From: Mycobacterium sp. DL440
GTDB lineage: Bacteria > Actinomycetota > Actinomycetes > Mycobacteriales > Mycobacteriaceae
Length of the DNA stretch: 64,000 nt
NCBI RefSeq assembly: GCF_011745145.1
Contig: NZ_CP050191.1
Location: forward strand, 647,991-711,990
Direction: 5' to 3'
Of this stretch, positions 25,822 through 35,802 are shown piece after piece. Position numbers and translations under genes: made by a program. A model generated the notes under the pieces. It had not been told where the DNA came from. It did no database searches and saw only the letters and a list, made by a program, of their open reading frames with translations. How positions within the stretch are numbered: the first letter of the stretch is position 1; each line of letters opens with the position of its first letter.

Positions 25822-26526
25822 CTAGCCGCGGGTGACCTTCTCCGTGGTGCGACGCCGTTCCTGCGCGCCCGCATCGGGGTTGGCCACCTGCACGAGTGAC
25901 GCACCGGCGGCGAACAGCGCGATGAGATTCGTGATCAGCTCGTCGGGAGTATCCCAGCCCGCGGTGGACAGCACCCGGTCGCCGGCGGTGAAACCCTGTG
26001 CGGCAGCGACATTCTGGGCGGCCTCCAACACCTCGGCGACCGATCGCCCTGCCAGCGCCGGGCCCGGAACGCGCTCGGGCACGATCTGGTCACCGTGCAC
26101 CCGCACCGCGGTCGCGTAGTCGGTGACCCCGATGGGAAGATCTGCGGCCGGCTTGCCGAACGGGTCCAGCGACAGCACCGCGACCTCGCCCCCGGACACC
26201 GCATCGTCGGCCTCGTCGAGTCGGTCCCGCGTGCACAGTGCCACGTCGGCTTCCCCGTCCAGAACTACTTCGGCGCCGATCCACCAGATCCCGAACAACA
26301 CCGCGGCGGTCTGCCAGTGCGCGGGCAGAAGCACCGTCACCCGCGTTCCCGGGCCGGCCCCCATCTCGTCCCGCAACAGATTGGCGGTCTTGGCGGCCCA
26401 GTTGGCCATGGTCACGGTGGACAACTCGATCCGCTCACCGGTGGCGTCGTCGTAATAGGTGATCCGCGGCCCGGCCGGGTCCGCGGCCAACAAAGGGTCC
26501 AGGACGGCAGCGCTGACTGTGCTCAT
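25822..26526 (-). CDS. TIGR03089-family protein (Rv3268-like)
   Basis: 234 residues. It resembles the N-terminal half of an ANL adenylate-forming enzyme (ITYYDDATGERIELS, NLLRDEMGAGPGTRVTVLLPAHWQTAAVLFG) but stops before the AMP-binding P-loop and C-terminal domain. This truncated form is a stand-alone actinobacterial family (TIGR03089) of unknown role. It shares the strand and locus of lcp1, 25 bp downstream of it, so the two may be co-transcribed. Confidence 0.85.
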   Translation of the reverse strand: MSTVSAAVLDPLLAADPAGPRITYYDDATGERIELSTVTMANWAAKTANLLRDEMGAGPGTRVTVLLPAHWQTAAVLFGIWWIGAEVVLDGEADVALCTRDRLDEADDAVSGGEVAVLSLDPFGKPAADLPIGVTDYATAVRVHGDQIVPERVPGPALAGRSVAEVLEAAQNVAAAQGFTAGDRVLSTAGWDTPDELITNLIALFAAGASLVQVANPDAGAQERRRTTEKVTRG

Positions 26527-26551
26527 AGCCTCTGGTTTTACTCGAGGACGA

Positions 26552-28033
26552 TCAGTTCACACACTTGGGATCGTCCGAACCCGCGTTGAGGATCGGAGAC
26601 GGCGGTGGTGGCGGGCTCTGTTCGCCGGTATCGCTGTAGGTGTCACCGGCGGCAGCCGGATCTACGATGCCCGCAGACGGGTCCATGCCGTCGGAGCCGG
26701 GCCCGGTGTAGTCGGCGGCCAGGACTACCCGCACCGCGCCGGGCGGCAGCGACGAATCCTCGTTCACCGGCAACCCACCGAGATCTTTGGCCACCGCCTG
26801 GGCGCCGAGGTCCTCGGACTTGGCGGCCAGCACCTGGCTGGACGCCGGCGGGGCGCCTTCGTGATTCCCGGTGGCACCGGGCACGAATCCCTTGTTACCG
26901 AGCACCTGCGACACCGCGGCGGCCAGGCCGTTGATGTCGGTGCCGTTGACCACCTCGACGGTGGTGTTTTCCGGTGAAAAGCTGAGTTGTTCGGTCTTAC
27001 CCGCGTCCTGGTCCTGCAGCAGGCCCGACACCCACTGGTGAACATCGTCGGGATCCACGCGAACCACGCTCTGCATGCCGTCGTCGCTCCACCCGTCCTC
27101 ACGCAGGATCGGGATGGTGGCGAATGCGACGCTCCCGGCGGCCAGCTTCTGCAGCTGTTCGACGAAATCCATGATGTCCCAGCCATCGGAGATCACCACC
27201 GAGCGCTGCACGGCCTGCTGCAGCCGCCCCAGGGTTCCTGGACTGGACAGCGTCTTGCTGGAGATCACCTCGTGAGCCAGCGACGCCATCACCGACTGCT
27301 GGCGGGTCACCCGGTCGAGGTCACCGCGCGGTAGGTCATGACGCTGCCGAACGAAGCTGAGTGCCTGCGGGCCGTTGAGCTTCTGCCAGCCCGACGGAAA
27401 ATCGGCACCCGAAAGGGGTTCGTAGACAGCATCTTTGAGGCACACATTGACGCCGCCCAAGGCGTCGGTGATCAACGCGAAGCCGAGCAGCCCGATCTCC
27501 GCGTAATGATCAACGGTGACGCCGGTCAGGCCGGCGACAGTCTGGATCAGCTCCTCGCGGGCGGCCTCGGTGGCCTTGGGCTCGGCGACGGTCGGATCCT
27601 CACCCTCGACCTCGACGAGTTGCTTCATCCGGTCCAGCTTCACATCGCCGAACACCCCGTTGATCTTCATCTTTCCCCAGCCCGGCGCTTCGACGTATGA
27701 ATCACGGGGGATGGAGATGGCGGTGGCCGACTTCCCGTTGTTGGGGATGCGGATCAGGATGATGGTGTCGGTGTTGGTCGAGACATCGTCACCGGCGCGC
27801 AAGGTATCCAGCTCTTCCTGCGACAGCGGGTTGCCGTGGGCATCGGTGCGGCTGTCCATACCGACCAGCAGGATGTCGATGGCCCCGTCCTCGCCGCCGC
27901 CGCCGAGTGCCGCCGAGCTGATGTGGTTGATGCCGGATTCGAACGAGCGGATCTGGGTCCAGGCCACCCCTGTTCCGAGCACCACGGCCGACGCCGTGGC
28001 GACAGCAAGGGAGCGAAGGAGGGGGATACGCAC
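26552..28033 (-). CDS. lcp1: LytR-CpsA-Psr ligase, arabinogalactan to peptidoglycan
   Basis: 493 residues from GTG 28033. An N-terminal anchor helix (8-27) is followed by the LCP domain (about 51-230): ILLVGMDSRTD, DTIILIRI, AISIPRDSYV with the catalytic Arg, KINGVFG, GGVNVCLKDAV and LSFVRQRHDLPRGDLDR. A C-terminal LytR_C domain (about 360-450, VEVVNGTDINGLA) follows. The M. tuberculosis counterpart Rv3267 joins arabinogalactan to peptidoglycan outside the membrane. It is divergent from rmlD, whose product supplies the rhamnose of the same linker. Confidence 0.93.
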   Translation of the reverse strand: MRIPLLRSLAVATASAVVLGTGVAWTQIRSFESGINHISSAALGGGGEDGAIDILLVGMDSRTDAHGNPLSQEELDTLRAGDDVSTNTDTIILIRIPNNGKSATAISIPRDSYVEAPGWGKMKINGVFGDVKLDRMKQLVEVEGEDPTVAEPKATEAAREELIQTVAGLTGVTVDHYAEIGLLGFALITDALGGVNVCLKDAVYEPLSGADFPSGWQKLNGPQALSFVRQRHDLPRGDLDRVTRQQSVMASLAHEVISSKTLSSPGTLGRLQQAVQRSVVISDGWDIMDFVEQLQKLAAGSVAFATIPILREDGWSDDGMQSVVRVDPDDVHQWVSGLLQDQDAGKTEQLSFSPENTTVEVVNGTDINGLAAAVSQVLGNKGFVPGATGNHEGAPPASSQVLAAKSEDLGAQAVAKDLGGLPVNEDSSLPPGAVRVVLAADYTGPGSDGMDPSAGIVDPAAAGDTYSDTGEQSPPPPPSPILNAGSDDPKCVN

Positions 28034-28099
28034 GTGCCCAGGCTACTTGCGGCCGGGACGTGAGCCGGGTAACGCCGACCGGCGTGCCAGACTCGGCGC

Positions 28100-28984
28100 A
28101 TGGCGCAACGGATTGTGATCACCGGGGCCGGAGGCATGGTCGGCCGGGTATTGGCTGATCAGGGCCGTCGTGAGGGCCGTGACGTGCTGGCCCTCACCTC
28201 TGCGGAATGTGACATCACCAACCGCGACTCGGTTCGGCAATTCGTCGAACCAGGCGATGTGGTGATCAACTGCGCGGCATATACGCAGGTGGACGCTGCC
28301 GAGACGGACCAGGCCAGGGCTAACGCCGTCAACGCCGTCGGCCCGGGCCACATCGCCACGGTGTGCGCGCAGGTCCGAGCGCGGCTGGTGCACATCTCCA
28401 CCGATTACGTATTCGGCGCGTCCCGTGAGCGTCGTACGCCGTACGAGGTCGACGACGTGACCGGCCCGGTCAACGTTTACGGCCAGACCAAGCTGGCGGG
28501 GGAACGCGCGGTGCTGGCCGCCAAGCCGGACGCGCATATCGTCCGCACCGCCTGGGTGTACCGGGGCGGCGACGGGAAAGATTTCGTGGCGACCATGCGC
28601 AGGCTGGCGGCCGGAGACGGCCCGGTCGATGTGGTCGCCGACCAGATCGGATCGCCGACCTACACCGGCGACCTGGTGACGGCCCTGCTGCAGATCGCCG
28701 ACGGCGGTGTGCGCCCCGGCGTGCTGCATGCCGTCAACACCGGACCGGCCAGCCGGTTTGAGCAGGCGCGGGAGACCTTCGCCGCCGTCGGTGCAGATCC
28801 GGAGAGGGTCCGCCCGGTCGGTAGTGACCGACATCCGCGGCCCGCGCCGCGTCCGGCTTACACCGTCCTGTCCGGGCTCCGATCCGCCGAGGCCGGCCTG
28901 GCCCCGCTGCGGGATTGGCGGGAAGCGCTGGTGGCGGCGGTTGGAAATGAGAACCCGTCCGGCCCGCTACCCTCTACGCCGTGA
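28100..28984 (+). CDS. rmlD: dTDP-4-dehydrorhamnose reductase
   Basis: 294 residues. SDR fold: ITGAGGMVGRVLADQ, CAAYTQVDAAE, the STDYVFGA motif, Y-x3-K in NVYGQTKLAGE and RTAWVYRG. It makes dTDP-L-rhamnose from the 4-keto sugar. The following wbbL1 overlaps by 4 bp and uses this donor. An essential step for the arabinogalactan linker. Only 66 bp separate it from divergent lcp1; a CAGACT sits six bases before the ATG. Confidence 0.95.
   Translation: MAQRIVITGAGGMVGRVLADQGRREGRDVLALTSAECDITNRDSVRQFVEPGDVVINCAAYTQVDAAETDQARANAVNAVGPGHIATVCAQVRARLVHISTDYVFGASRERRTPYEVDDVTGPVNVYGQTKLAGERAVLAAKPDAHIVRTAWVYRGGDGKDFVATMRRLAAGDGPVDVVADQIGSPTYTGDLVTALLQIADGGVRPGVLHAVNTGPASRFEQARETFAAVGADPERVRPVGSDRHPRPAPRPAYTVLSGLRSAEAGLAPLRDWREALVAAVGNENPSGPLPSTP
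28968..28973 (+). promoter_or_regulatory. Possible internal -10 before wbbL1
   Basis: TACCCT inside the 3' end of rmlD ends seven bases before the wbbL1 GTG, as in leaderless mycobacterial starts. It could give wbbL1-manC transcription separate from rmlD. Confidence 0.3.
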
Positions 28985-29871
28985 CTGAGGATGCGGCCCG
29001 CCCGCTCGTGGTGGTGACGGTGACGTACTCGCCGGGCCGACACCTTGACCGTTTCCTGGCGTCGCTCGCGTTGGCCACCGATCGGCCGGTGAAGGTCGTC
29101 ATGGCCGACAACGGCTCGACCGACGGCGCGCCTGAACGGGCCGAAAAGCACTACCCGAATGTGCAGCTGCTGCGCACCGGCGGCAATCTGGGTTATGGCA
29201 GTGCGGTCAACCGCGGTGCGGCCCAGATAACGGATGCGGAGTGCTCGGAATTTTTTGTCATCGCCAACCCCGACGTGCAGTGGGGGCCCCATTCGATCGA
29301 CCTGCTGCTCGACGCCGCCCAACGGTGGCCGCAGGCCGGGGCATTCGGACCGCTGATCCACGATCCCGATGGATCGGTGTACCCGTCGGCACGCCACCAA
29401 CCCAGCCTGATCCGCGGTGGCATGCATGCCGTGGTGGGCCCGTTCTGGAAATCGAATCCGTGGACCGCGGCCTACCGGCAGGACCGGCAACAGCCGAGTG
29501 AGCGTGAGGTGGGCTGGCTGTCCGGTTCGTGCCTGTTGATGCGCCGGGCCGCCTTCGATGCGGTCGGCGGTTTCGACGAGCGCTACTTCATGTATATGGA
29601 AGACGTCGACCTCGGTGACCGGGTCACCCGGGCCGGCTGGCAGAACGTCTACGTGCCGTCGGCGGAGGTGCTGCACCACAAGGGACACTCCACCGGCCGC
29701 GACCCGGCGCGCAACTTGGCCGCCCATCACCGCAGTACCTACACTTTCTTGGCTGATCGATACCCGGCAGCCTGGCAGGCGCCGTTACGGTGGACAATTC
29801 GGGGCGCGCTGGCAGCACGTGCCGGCCTGGTGGTCGGTAGTTCTCGACGTAAACAGGCGAAAGGGCACTGA
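28981..29871 (+). CDS. wbbL1: Rhamnosyltransferase of the arabinogalactan linker
   Basis: 296 residues from GTG 28981. GT2 fold with VVVTVTYSPGRHLDRF, MADNGSTDGAPE, GGNLGYGSAVNRG, the FVIANPDVQW metal segment and GWLSGSCLLMRRAAFDAVGGFDERYFMYMEDVDL spread over about 178-212 (ED pair near the end). It transfers L-rhamnose to decaprenyl-PP-GlcNAc, the second sugar of the linker between peptidoglycan and arabinogalactan. It lies between its donor gene rmlD and manC with overlapping or touching ends. Confidence 0.94.
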   Translation: MTEDAARPLVVVTVTYSPGRHLDRFLASLALATDRPVKVVMADNGSTDGAPERAEKHYPNVQLLRTGGNLGYGSAVNRGAAQITDAECSEFFVIANPDVQWGPHSIDLLLDAAQRWPQAGAFGPLIHDPDGSVYPSARHQPSLIRGGMHAVVGPFWKSNPWTAAYRQDRQQPSEREVGWLSGSCLLMRRAAFDAVGGFDERYFMYMEDVDLGDRVTRAGWQNVYVPSAEVLHHKGHSTGRDPARNLAAHHRSTYTFLADRYPAAWQAPLRWTIRGALAARAGLVVGSSRRKQAKGH

Positions 29872-29872
29872 C

Positions 29873-30952
29873 GTGATCAATCCCGCGGAGGTGGACGCTG
29901 TCGTCCTCGTCGGTGGACGAGGCACCCGGCTGCGGCCCCTGACCCTCTCGGCGCCCAAGCCGATGTTGCCGACGGCCGGCGTGCCGTTCCTGACCCACCT
30001 GCTGGCGCGGATCTCCGAGGCCGGGATCAAACACGTGGTGATGGGCACCTCGTACAAGGCCGAGGTATTCGAGGAGGCGTTCGGCAACGGCTCCGAGCTC
30101 GGGCTCGAGATCGAATACGTCACGGAGACAGAGGCACTCGGCACCGGCGGTGCCATCGCGAACGTGGCGGACAAGTTGCGCTATGACACGGCGATGGTGT
30201 TCAACGGTGACGTTCTGTCCGCGGCCGACCTCGGCGCGTTGTTGGAGTCACACGACACCCACCAGGCCGACCTCACGCTGCATCTGGTCCGCGTCAGCGA
30301 TCCGCGTGCGTTCGGCTGTGTGCCCACCGATGCCGACGGTCGCGTGACGGCTTTCCTGGAGAAGACCCAGGACCCGCCGACCGACCAGATCAACGCCGGC
30401 TGCTACGTGTTCAAAAAGCATGTCATCGACCAGATTCCGAAGGGCCGGCCAGTGTCGGTCGAACGCGAGGTGTTCCCCGGACTGCTCGCCGACGGGCTGA
30501 AGGTGTGCGGATATGTCGACGTCTCCTATTGGCGCGATATGGGTACACCCGAGGATTTCGTTCGCGGCTCCGCCGATCTGGTCCGTGGCATCGCACCGTC
30601 GCCGGCGCTGGGCGGTCAGCGCGGTGAGTCACTGGTCCACGAAGGCGCGGCGGTCGCTCCGGGCGCATTGCTGATCGGTGGCACTGTGGTGGGCCGCGGC
30701 GCCGAGATCGGTGCCGGCGCACGCCTCGACGGCGCGGTGATCTTCGACGGGGTGCGAGTGGAAGCCGGTGCGGTGATTGAACGTTCGATCATCGGCTTCG
30801 GCGCCCGCATCGGCCCGCGGGCGCTGATCCGCGACGGCGTGATCGGCGACGGTGCCGACATCGGTGCGCGCTGCGAACTGTTGCGCGGTGCCAGGGTGTG
30901 GCCCGGGGTGTCCATCCCGGATGGCGGTATCCGATACTCCACCGACGTTTGA
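29873..30952 (+). CDS. manC: Mannose-1-phosphate guanylyltransferase (called manB in some M. tuberculosis lists)
   Basis: 359 residues from GTG 29873, one base after the wbbL1 stop. The nucleotidyltransferase domain has VLVGGRGTRLRPLTLSAPKPMLP and VFNGDVLS; the C-terminal half is a left-handed beta-helix with GARIG/GADIG hexapeptide repeats. It matches in length the enzyme Rv3264c that makes GDP-mannose, the donor for mannans, PIMs, and here also GDP-fucose through Gmd and Fcl. An earlier label as glucose-1-phosphate thymidylyltransferase (rmlA2) exists in the literature. Confidence 0.92.
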   Translation: MINPAEVDAVVLVGGRGTRLRPLTLSAPKPMLPTAGVPFLTHLLARISEAGIKHVVMGTSYKAEVFEEAFGNGSELGLEIEYVTETEALGTGGAIANVADKLRYDTAMVFNGDVLSAADLGALLESHDTHQADLTLHLVRVSDPRAFGCVPTDADGRVTAFLEKTQDPPTDQINAGCYVFKKHVIDQIPKGRPVSVEREVFPGLLADGLKVCGYVDVSYWRDMGTPEDFVRGSADLVRGIAPSPALGGQRGESLVHEGAAVAPGALLIGGTVVGRGAEIGAGARLDGAVIFDGVRVEAGAVIERSIIGFGARIGPRALIRDGVIGDGADIGARCELLRGARVWPGVSIPDGGIRYSTDV

Positions 30953-31059
30953 GACTCGTGTGAGTTGCGCCGAAACTGCGGGTTTCGACGGGAATTGACG
31001 CTCAGTCTCAACGGGTCGGGTGCAGATCGGACTCGGCGGGTGAATATTCGGACCGGGTC

Positions 31060-32086
31060 GAATGTTCCTGAAGGCGTGGCATTTTCGATTGTGGTGGCCT
31101 CGTCCATCCCCTTCTCGGGATCCTCGACTGACGTGCCGGTGCCCAGCAGCGGGACCAGCAGCGGCGTCGTGAACATATTGTGGTCCACCACGGTGAAGAT
31201 CCTCAGTACCGGGTGGTCTGCGACCAGGTCCTCGATTGCGCCTTTAGCACCGAACTGAGTCCAGTGCACAGCGCTTTGCCGCCTGGCCAGTCGTGGAGAA
31301 CGTCTGCTTCATTCAAGTATCCGGAGATGTCTGCGTTGTAAGACTTCTTCGGCTCGTAGCAGGTGCGGGTCGAGGCGACCCTTTCGGCCGTCGCAGGTTC
31401 CTCCGGAATTCCAAACGGGTATGCCGCCACTCGCATCACGCCACCAGGTATGTCGACGGCGACCGAACTTCGGTTGTGCATGGTGAGTTTGGCCGAGAGG
31501 TGGATGATCGAGCCGGACGAACCCACTGGAGTCAGTTCGGCCTGCACATCGACCAAGGGGAGCGAACGCGCAGGCAGGTAGTCCGATTGCAGCCAGAACT
31601 GCACCAGGCCCAGCAGGGGGAAGAGCGCGACGACGGCAACGGCACCGCGGTTGACCGCTCCGTTGAACATCAGCGCGGTCCCGGTGACCCCGCCCAGTTG
31701 GTCGACCGGGCTGCGTTCGTCGACCAGCCACAAGTAGGCGGCCAGGCACACCACGAAGATTTGGCTCACCATCGCGGTGAGAACCGCGTTCGACGAGCGT
31801 CTGAGTATCCCCTCGGCAGCCAGCCCGCATGTGATGCCGATCCCGAAAGCAGTGCGGTACCTGATAGATCCCACGCCGTGCGCGTCAACGTGGCATCCCA
31901 GACGGCGAGCCACAGAAGAATCGCGGCATCGACGGTCAAACAGGTGACGAGCAGTAGCCGCATCCGTCTGGACAGGTTGCCGATGTTGAACTCGGAGGCG
32001 GGTTCTGGGCCGGTGACGACGGATTTGGCGGCGTGCTCGGCGTCGACCGCGGGTTCTCCGACCTGAGATCCGGTCTGCAGGCTCAT
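31060..32086 (-). pseudogene. Decayed membrane-protein gene with two frameshifts
   Basis: A good GGAGG leads to ATG 32086 and about 70 sensible residues with one helix (LLLVTCLTVDAAILLWLAVW). Near 31870 the coding sense jumps to the next frame (FGIGITCGLAAEG, further helices, then an outer domain with a C-rich part to about 31260), and jumps again near 31260 (EDLVADHPVLRIFTVVDHN...). Both jumps are in the same direction, as expected for single-base deletions. No full-length frame exists. The original product, a multi-helix protein with an external domain, is not recognised. The 3' limit is uncertain. Confidence 0.65.
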
Positions 32087-32256
32087 GGTGCCTCCTACAC
32101 GTATTTGCGTGGGTATCAACGGTATGGCGGCCGGGGACAGCAACGCTCTACCTGATCTGCGGGCGCTGATCTGCTGGCGCAGTCGACGCCTACCGAGAAA
32201 GTGTGTTTGCCCCGGCCCGTCAGGTCTTAGGCTTTGAGAGTCGAAAGGGGCGGGAT

Positions 32257-32613
32257 ATGTCGATGGGATTGCACATGGCGCGGGAGGTCGCTCGGCGCAG
32301 GGCGGTACCGCCGCTCGCGGCACTCATGGTGCTCGGAGCGGTTTTGGGGGCTACCGCGCCGGAGGCAGGCGCCTGGCCGATACCGCTGACCGCGCAGGAC
32401 ACCACCTATCTCAAGGCCACGCGCGGGGTGTTTCCCGGCGACGACGACCAGTTGCTGCTTGTTGGTCGGGAGATGTGTCGCCTGCTCTACACCGGTACGC
32501 CGGCGCAGGCGGTGATCGACCAGATGGCAGGCCAGTACGCCGCCACTCCGGATCAAACCGCGGTTGCGTTGCGCGCTGCCCGCCGGGCGTACTGCACGCA
32601 GGCGCCTGGTTAG
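32257..32613 (+). CDS. Secreted DUF732 protein
   Basis: 118 residues with a signal peptide (basic start MAREVARRR, hydrophobic core to about 38, cut near AGAWP) and a mature domain of about 75 residues with two Cys (CRLLYTG, YCTQ). This is the DUF732 layout: a small exported helical protein common in mycobacteria with no known activity. An AAAGGGG stretch precedes the ATG. It converges on the NUDIX gene with 4-bp overlapping ends. Confidence 0.85.
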   Translation: MSMGLHMAREVARRRAVPPLAALMVLGAVLGATAPEAGAWPIPLTAQDTTYLKATRGVFPGDDDQLLLVGREMCRLLYTGTPAQAVIDQMAGQYAATPDQTAVALRAARRAYCTQAPG

Positions 32614-33152
32614 ACGGTTACGGTTGCGGCCAGTTGGGTCAACCCGAAGTCGGTACCCTCGGGCAGCGCATCCAACGGCCACCACCGAAGATCCAAAGAC
32701 TCGTCACTGCAGGCGATCTCAGCACCTTGTGGTGCCCGCACCACGAACTGCATGTCGAGGTGCCGGGTCGGTACACCCAGTGAGCAGGTCACCGGATGCA
32801 CGTGGAGTGCGGCTAACTGCGGGTCGATGGTGAGCTCGTTGATGCCGGACTCCTCGGTGGCCTCGCGTAGTGCGGCCGAACGCACGTCGGAATCCGTTTC
32901 CTCACAGTGCCCGCCGAGCTGCAGCCACCGCCCGAAGCGGGGATGCAGGGTGAGCAACGTCTGAGTTCCGGTGTGGTCGACAACCAATGCCGAGGCGGTG
33001 ATGTGGCCGGGCACGCACGCCCGTAAACAGGCATCGGGACGGGCCGCCAGAAATGACAGCACCGCATGCCGCAGCGTGTCCTGACCGGGATCTGCTGTCT
33101 GCCAATGCGTCAGCACCTCGACTGCGGAAGCGTGCAGACTTTCGGCGCTCAC
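32610..33152 (-). CDS. NUDIX hydrolase
   Basis: 180 residues from GTG 33152, overlapping the fbiB stop as GTGA. The NUDIX helix is seen as [10 protein letters not shown]...LREATEESG (about 92-115). Compared with G-x5-E-x7-REUxEExGU it has one extra residue and Asp where the first Glu is expected, so the metal site may be shifted. Last gene of the fbiA-fbiB operon, which hints at clean-up of a nucleotide by-product, but this is only context. Confidence 0.85.
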   Translation of the reverse strand: MSAESLHASAVEVLTHWQTADPGQDTLRHAVLSFLAARPDACLRACVPGHITASALVVDHTGTQTLLTLHPRFGRWLQLGGHCEETDSDVRSAALREATEESGINELTIDPQLAALHVHPVTCSLGVPTRHLDMQFVVRAPQGAEIACSDESLDLRWWPLDALPEGTDFGLTQLAATVTV

Positions 33153-34516
33153 TTCACCACCAGAAGGCCGTCGGTGGGCACCGGGTCGCGGGGCGGCTGC
33201 GGATCGGCGGGGTGGCCGATCGCGATGGCCCCCAAGGGCTCCCAATCCGACGGAAGGTCGAGCTCGGTACGCACCAGATCGCCGGCGAAGATCGTGGAGC
33301 CGATCCAGCAGCTGCCCACCTCACGCACCGCCAGCGCCACCAGCAGGGCTTGCACCGCGGCGCCGACGGCGACCGTGAACATGGTGCGCTCGGCCTCGGT
33401 GCGGGCGTCGTCGGGATAGCTGTGCGCACCGTCGGGGACCATGAAGGGAATCACCAGTTCCGGAGCGTCGTACAAGATCTGGCCGCGGTTCAGGCGTCGC
33501 TCGACGGACTCAGGATCTCGACCGTCCCCGGTGAGATCGGCACGCCACTTGTCCTTCATCCGGCCCAGCAGTCGCACGCGGGTAGCACCGTCCTGCACCC
33601 AGACGAAGCGCACCGGGCGGGTGTGATGCGGTGCGGGCGCGGTGAGTGCCTCCCCGACGGCGGCTTCGATGAGTGCGTGATCGACCGGTTCATCGGAGAA
33701 GGTGCGCACCGAGCGACGCATCAGTTGAGCTTGGCCGCGCCCCATCTCGATTGCCTCGGCCGTACCGAGCCAGAACAGATCGTCCTCGCCGGCGCGCAGC
33801 AGCGTGCGGGCGTTCGACCCGTCATCGGTCAGATCCAGCCCGCGCACCACCGCGACGGGGATCGCGGTGAGTTTGCCCTTCACCAGATCGGCTGCTGCGG
33901 CGATCTCGTCGGCCACCGCGACCTCGGTGACCAGCAGTTCGTTGCCGTGCCGGTCGTGTGCGCCCGCGTAACCGTGCAGCACGGTGAGCCCGGATGCGCC
34001 GATCGCGAAATCGGCTTGGCCGTTGCGCCAGGCGCGGCCCATGGTGTCGGTGATCACGACGGCGACGGTGACGCCGAGTCGCGCGCGCAGGCCTTCGCGC
34101 AACGCCTCTGCGCTGCTGTCGGGATCGGTTGGCAGTAGCGCCAACTCGTTCGAGTCGACATTGGAGCCGTCGACTCCGGCGGCGGCCTGGACCAGTCCGA
34201 TGGCGTTCTCGGTGATCAGGGTCCGGCCCTTGCGTGCCAGCACGCGTATTGCCTCGCCGTCGATCAGCTTGCGCCGCATGGCGTCGCGCTCATCGGGATC
34301 AGAAGGGGCGGTGACGATGCGGCCTTCGCACTTGGAGACGATCTTGCTGGTGACCACCAGCACATCGCCGTCGCTCAACCATGGTGCGGCCTCGGCGAGG
34401 GCAGCGGCCAGATCATCTCCGGGTCGGAACTCCGGAAGCCCTGGTACGGGCAGAATCTCGACCCGGCCGGCGGATCCGTGCTCGGTGCTCACATCGCTGT
34501 CCACTCCAGAGCTCAC
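33149..34516 (-). CDS. fbiB: Coenzyme F420 gamma-glutamyl ligase / dehydro-F420 reductase
   Basis: 455 residues, two domains. The N-terminal half (about 1-245) is the F420-0:glutamate ligase ([45 protein letters not shown]). The C-terminal half is an FMN nitroreductase fold ([13 protein letters not shown], and [10 protein letters not shown] near the end). The mycobacterial fusion adds the glutamate tail and reduces the dehydro precursor. It overlaps fbiA by 4 bp (GTGA). F420 cofactor synthesis in the cytosol. Confidence 0.95.
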   Translation of the reverse strand: MSSGVDSDVSTEHGSAGRVEILPVPGLPEFRPGDDLAAALAEAAPWLSDGDVLVVTSKIVSKCEGRIVTAPSDPDERDAMRRKLIDGEAIRVLARKGRTLITENAIGLVQAAAGVDGSNVDSNELALLPTDPDSSAEALREGLRARLGVTVAVVITDTMGRAWRNGQADFAIGASGLTVLHGYAGAHDRHGNELLVTEVAVADEIAAAADLVKGKLTAIPVAVVRGLDLTDDGSNARTLLRAGEDDLFWLGTAEAIEMGRGQAQLMRRSVRTFSDEPVDHALIEAAVGEALTAPAPHHTRPVRFVWVQDGATRVRLLGRMKDKWRADLTGDGRDPESVERRLNRGQILYDAPELVIPFMVPDGAHSYPDDARTEAERTMFTVAVGAAVQALLVALAVREVGSCWIGSTIFAGDLVRTELDLPSDWEPLGAIAIGHPADPQPPRDPVPTDGLLVVK

Positions 34517-35508
34517 AGCGGAACGCCGGCCAGGTCCAGGCCGGCCCGCACCATCTCGGCGGTGGTCGGCGGATCTGTCATCAGCAGGGGCACCGCGCGC
34601 ACCTGAACGCCCTCGATCTCGGCGTCATCGCCCTCGTGCACCAGCCAGCCGTCCAGGATTCCGGTGCCCGAGCGAGCGCCGAAGTGCCGGCCGACGGCCT
34701 GTGAGGAGGATTGGACACCGATGATGGACAGGCACTCATCGGCCATGCCGCGCAACGGTTTTCCGTCGATGATGGGGGAGTAGCCGACCACCGGCGCCTT
34801 GGTCGAGCGCAGTGCGCCGCGGACACCGGGGATCTGCAGGATCGGGCCGATGCTCACGACGGGATTCGACGGTGCCAGCAACACCACGTCCGCATCGGCG
34901 ATCGCCTCGGTGACGCCCGGCGCCACGGTTGCCTGTTCTGCACCGACGAACGCGAAGCTGTGCGAGGGCACCTGGGCGCGGTAGCGCACCCACCACTCCT
35001 GGAAGTGGATCGCGTGACGAACACCGGCCTGATCACCCGGACCGGGGTCGGTGATCACCACGTGGGTCTCGCTGCGGTCGTCGGTGACGGGCAGCAGGCG
35101 CGCCCCCGGCGACCAGCGCTTGCACAACGCCTCGGTGACCTGCGACAGCGGGTAGCCGGCCCGCAGCATCTGGGTACGGACCAAATGGGTGGCCAGGTCC
35201 CGGTCGCCGAGGCCGAACCAGTCGGGTTGCACGCCGTAGGCGGCAAGTTCCTCCTTGGCGTGCCAGGTCTCGTCGCGGTGACCCCAGCCGCGTTCGGGAT
35301 CGATACCGCCGCCCAGGGTGTACATGCAGGTGTCGAGGTCCGGGCAGATCCGGACGCCATGCATCCAGGCGTCGTCACCAACGTTCACGATCGCGGTGAG
35401 TTCATGCTTGCTGTCGGTCTCCGCGAACTGGCCCAGGCCCAACAGGTGCTGAACTCCCAGCAAAAACCGGGCGCCTCCGACGCCGCCGACCAGAACGGTG
35501 ATCTTCAC
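34513..35508 (-). CDS. fbiA: F420 precursor transferase (EPPG/LPPG transferase)
   Basis: 331 residues from GTG 35508, exactly the usual length; a longer frame begins at 35559. It opens with [17 protein letters not shown] and has the [20 protein letters not shown] segment and [14 protein letters not shown]. It joins the Fo chromophore to the phosphoenolpyruvyl (or lactyl) guanosine diphosphate made by FbiD. On the minus strand a TAGGGT eight bases before the start suggests a leaderless promoter. First gene of fbiA-fbiB-NUDIX. Confidence 0.95.
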   Translation of the reverse strand: MKITVLVGGVGGARFLLGVQHLLGLGQFAETDSKHELTAIVNVGDDAWMHGVRICPDLDTCMYTLGGGIDPERGWGHRDETWHAKEELAAYGVQPDWFGLGDRDLATHLVRTQMLRAGYPLSQVTEALCKRWSPGARLLPVTDDRSETHVVITDPGPGDQAGVRHAIHFQEWWVRYRAQVPSHSFAFVGAEQATVAPGVTEAIADADVVLLAPSNPVVSIGPILQIPGVRGALRSTKAPVVGYSPIIDGKPLRGMADECLSIIGVQSSSQAVGRHFGARSGTGILDGWLVHEGDDAEIEGVQVRAVPLLMTDPPTTAEMVRAGLDLAGVPL

Positions 35509-35802
35509 AACGTCCGACCCTAGGCGTTGAGAGCGTGCGGATGGAAACGACGTCGTCACGGGCAGGACACGCCGATGTCGCGACGCGCCGATTTGACATT
35601 ACGAGATGGTATGAATTCGCGCTCTGGCGCTTGACCCCGGCAGCTAACACGTGTGTAATCACAGTTGTGTCATTTCCCGGTTGGTGACCGATTCCGGTGT
35701 CGCGGACCGAGATTCGATCAACTGTTCGAATGGGGTGACCGCACATCGCAGTAGTGGGGCTCCACTTAGGATCTACGAGACCGAGTGAGGAGGCGGGGGA
35801 TA
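35509..35802. promoter_or_regulatory. Divergent spacer between fbiA and whiB2
   Basis: This 294-bp region has no gene. It must carry the whiB2 promoter and a leader ending in GAGGAGGCGGGGG before the ATG at 35803, and the fbiA promoter at its left end. A GTGTGTAATCACAG segment near 35650-35663 looks like part of a CRP-type site, but the half-site spacing is wrong. Confidence 0.5.

Noticed and set aside
35640..35670. CRP site upstream of whiB2
   Set aside because: GTG and CAC half-sites are present but six bases apart instead of eight.
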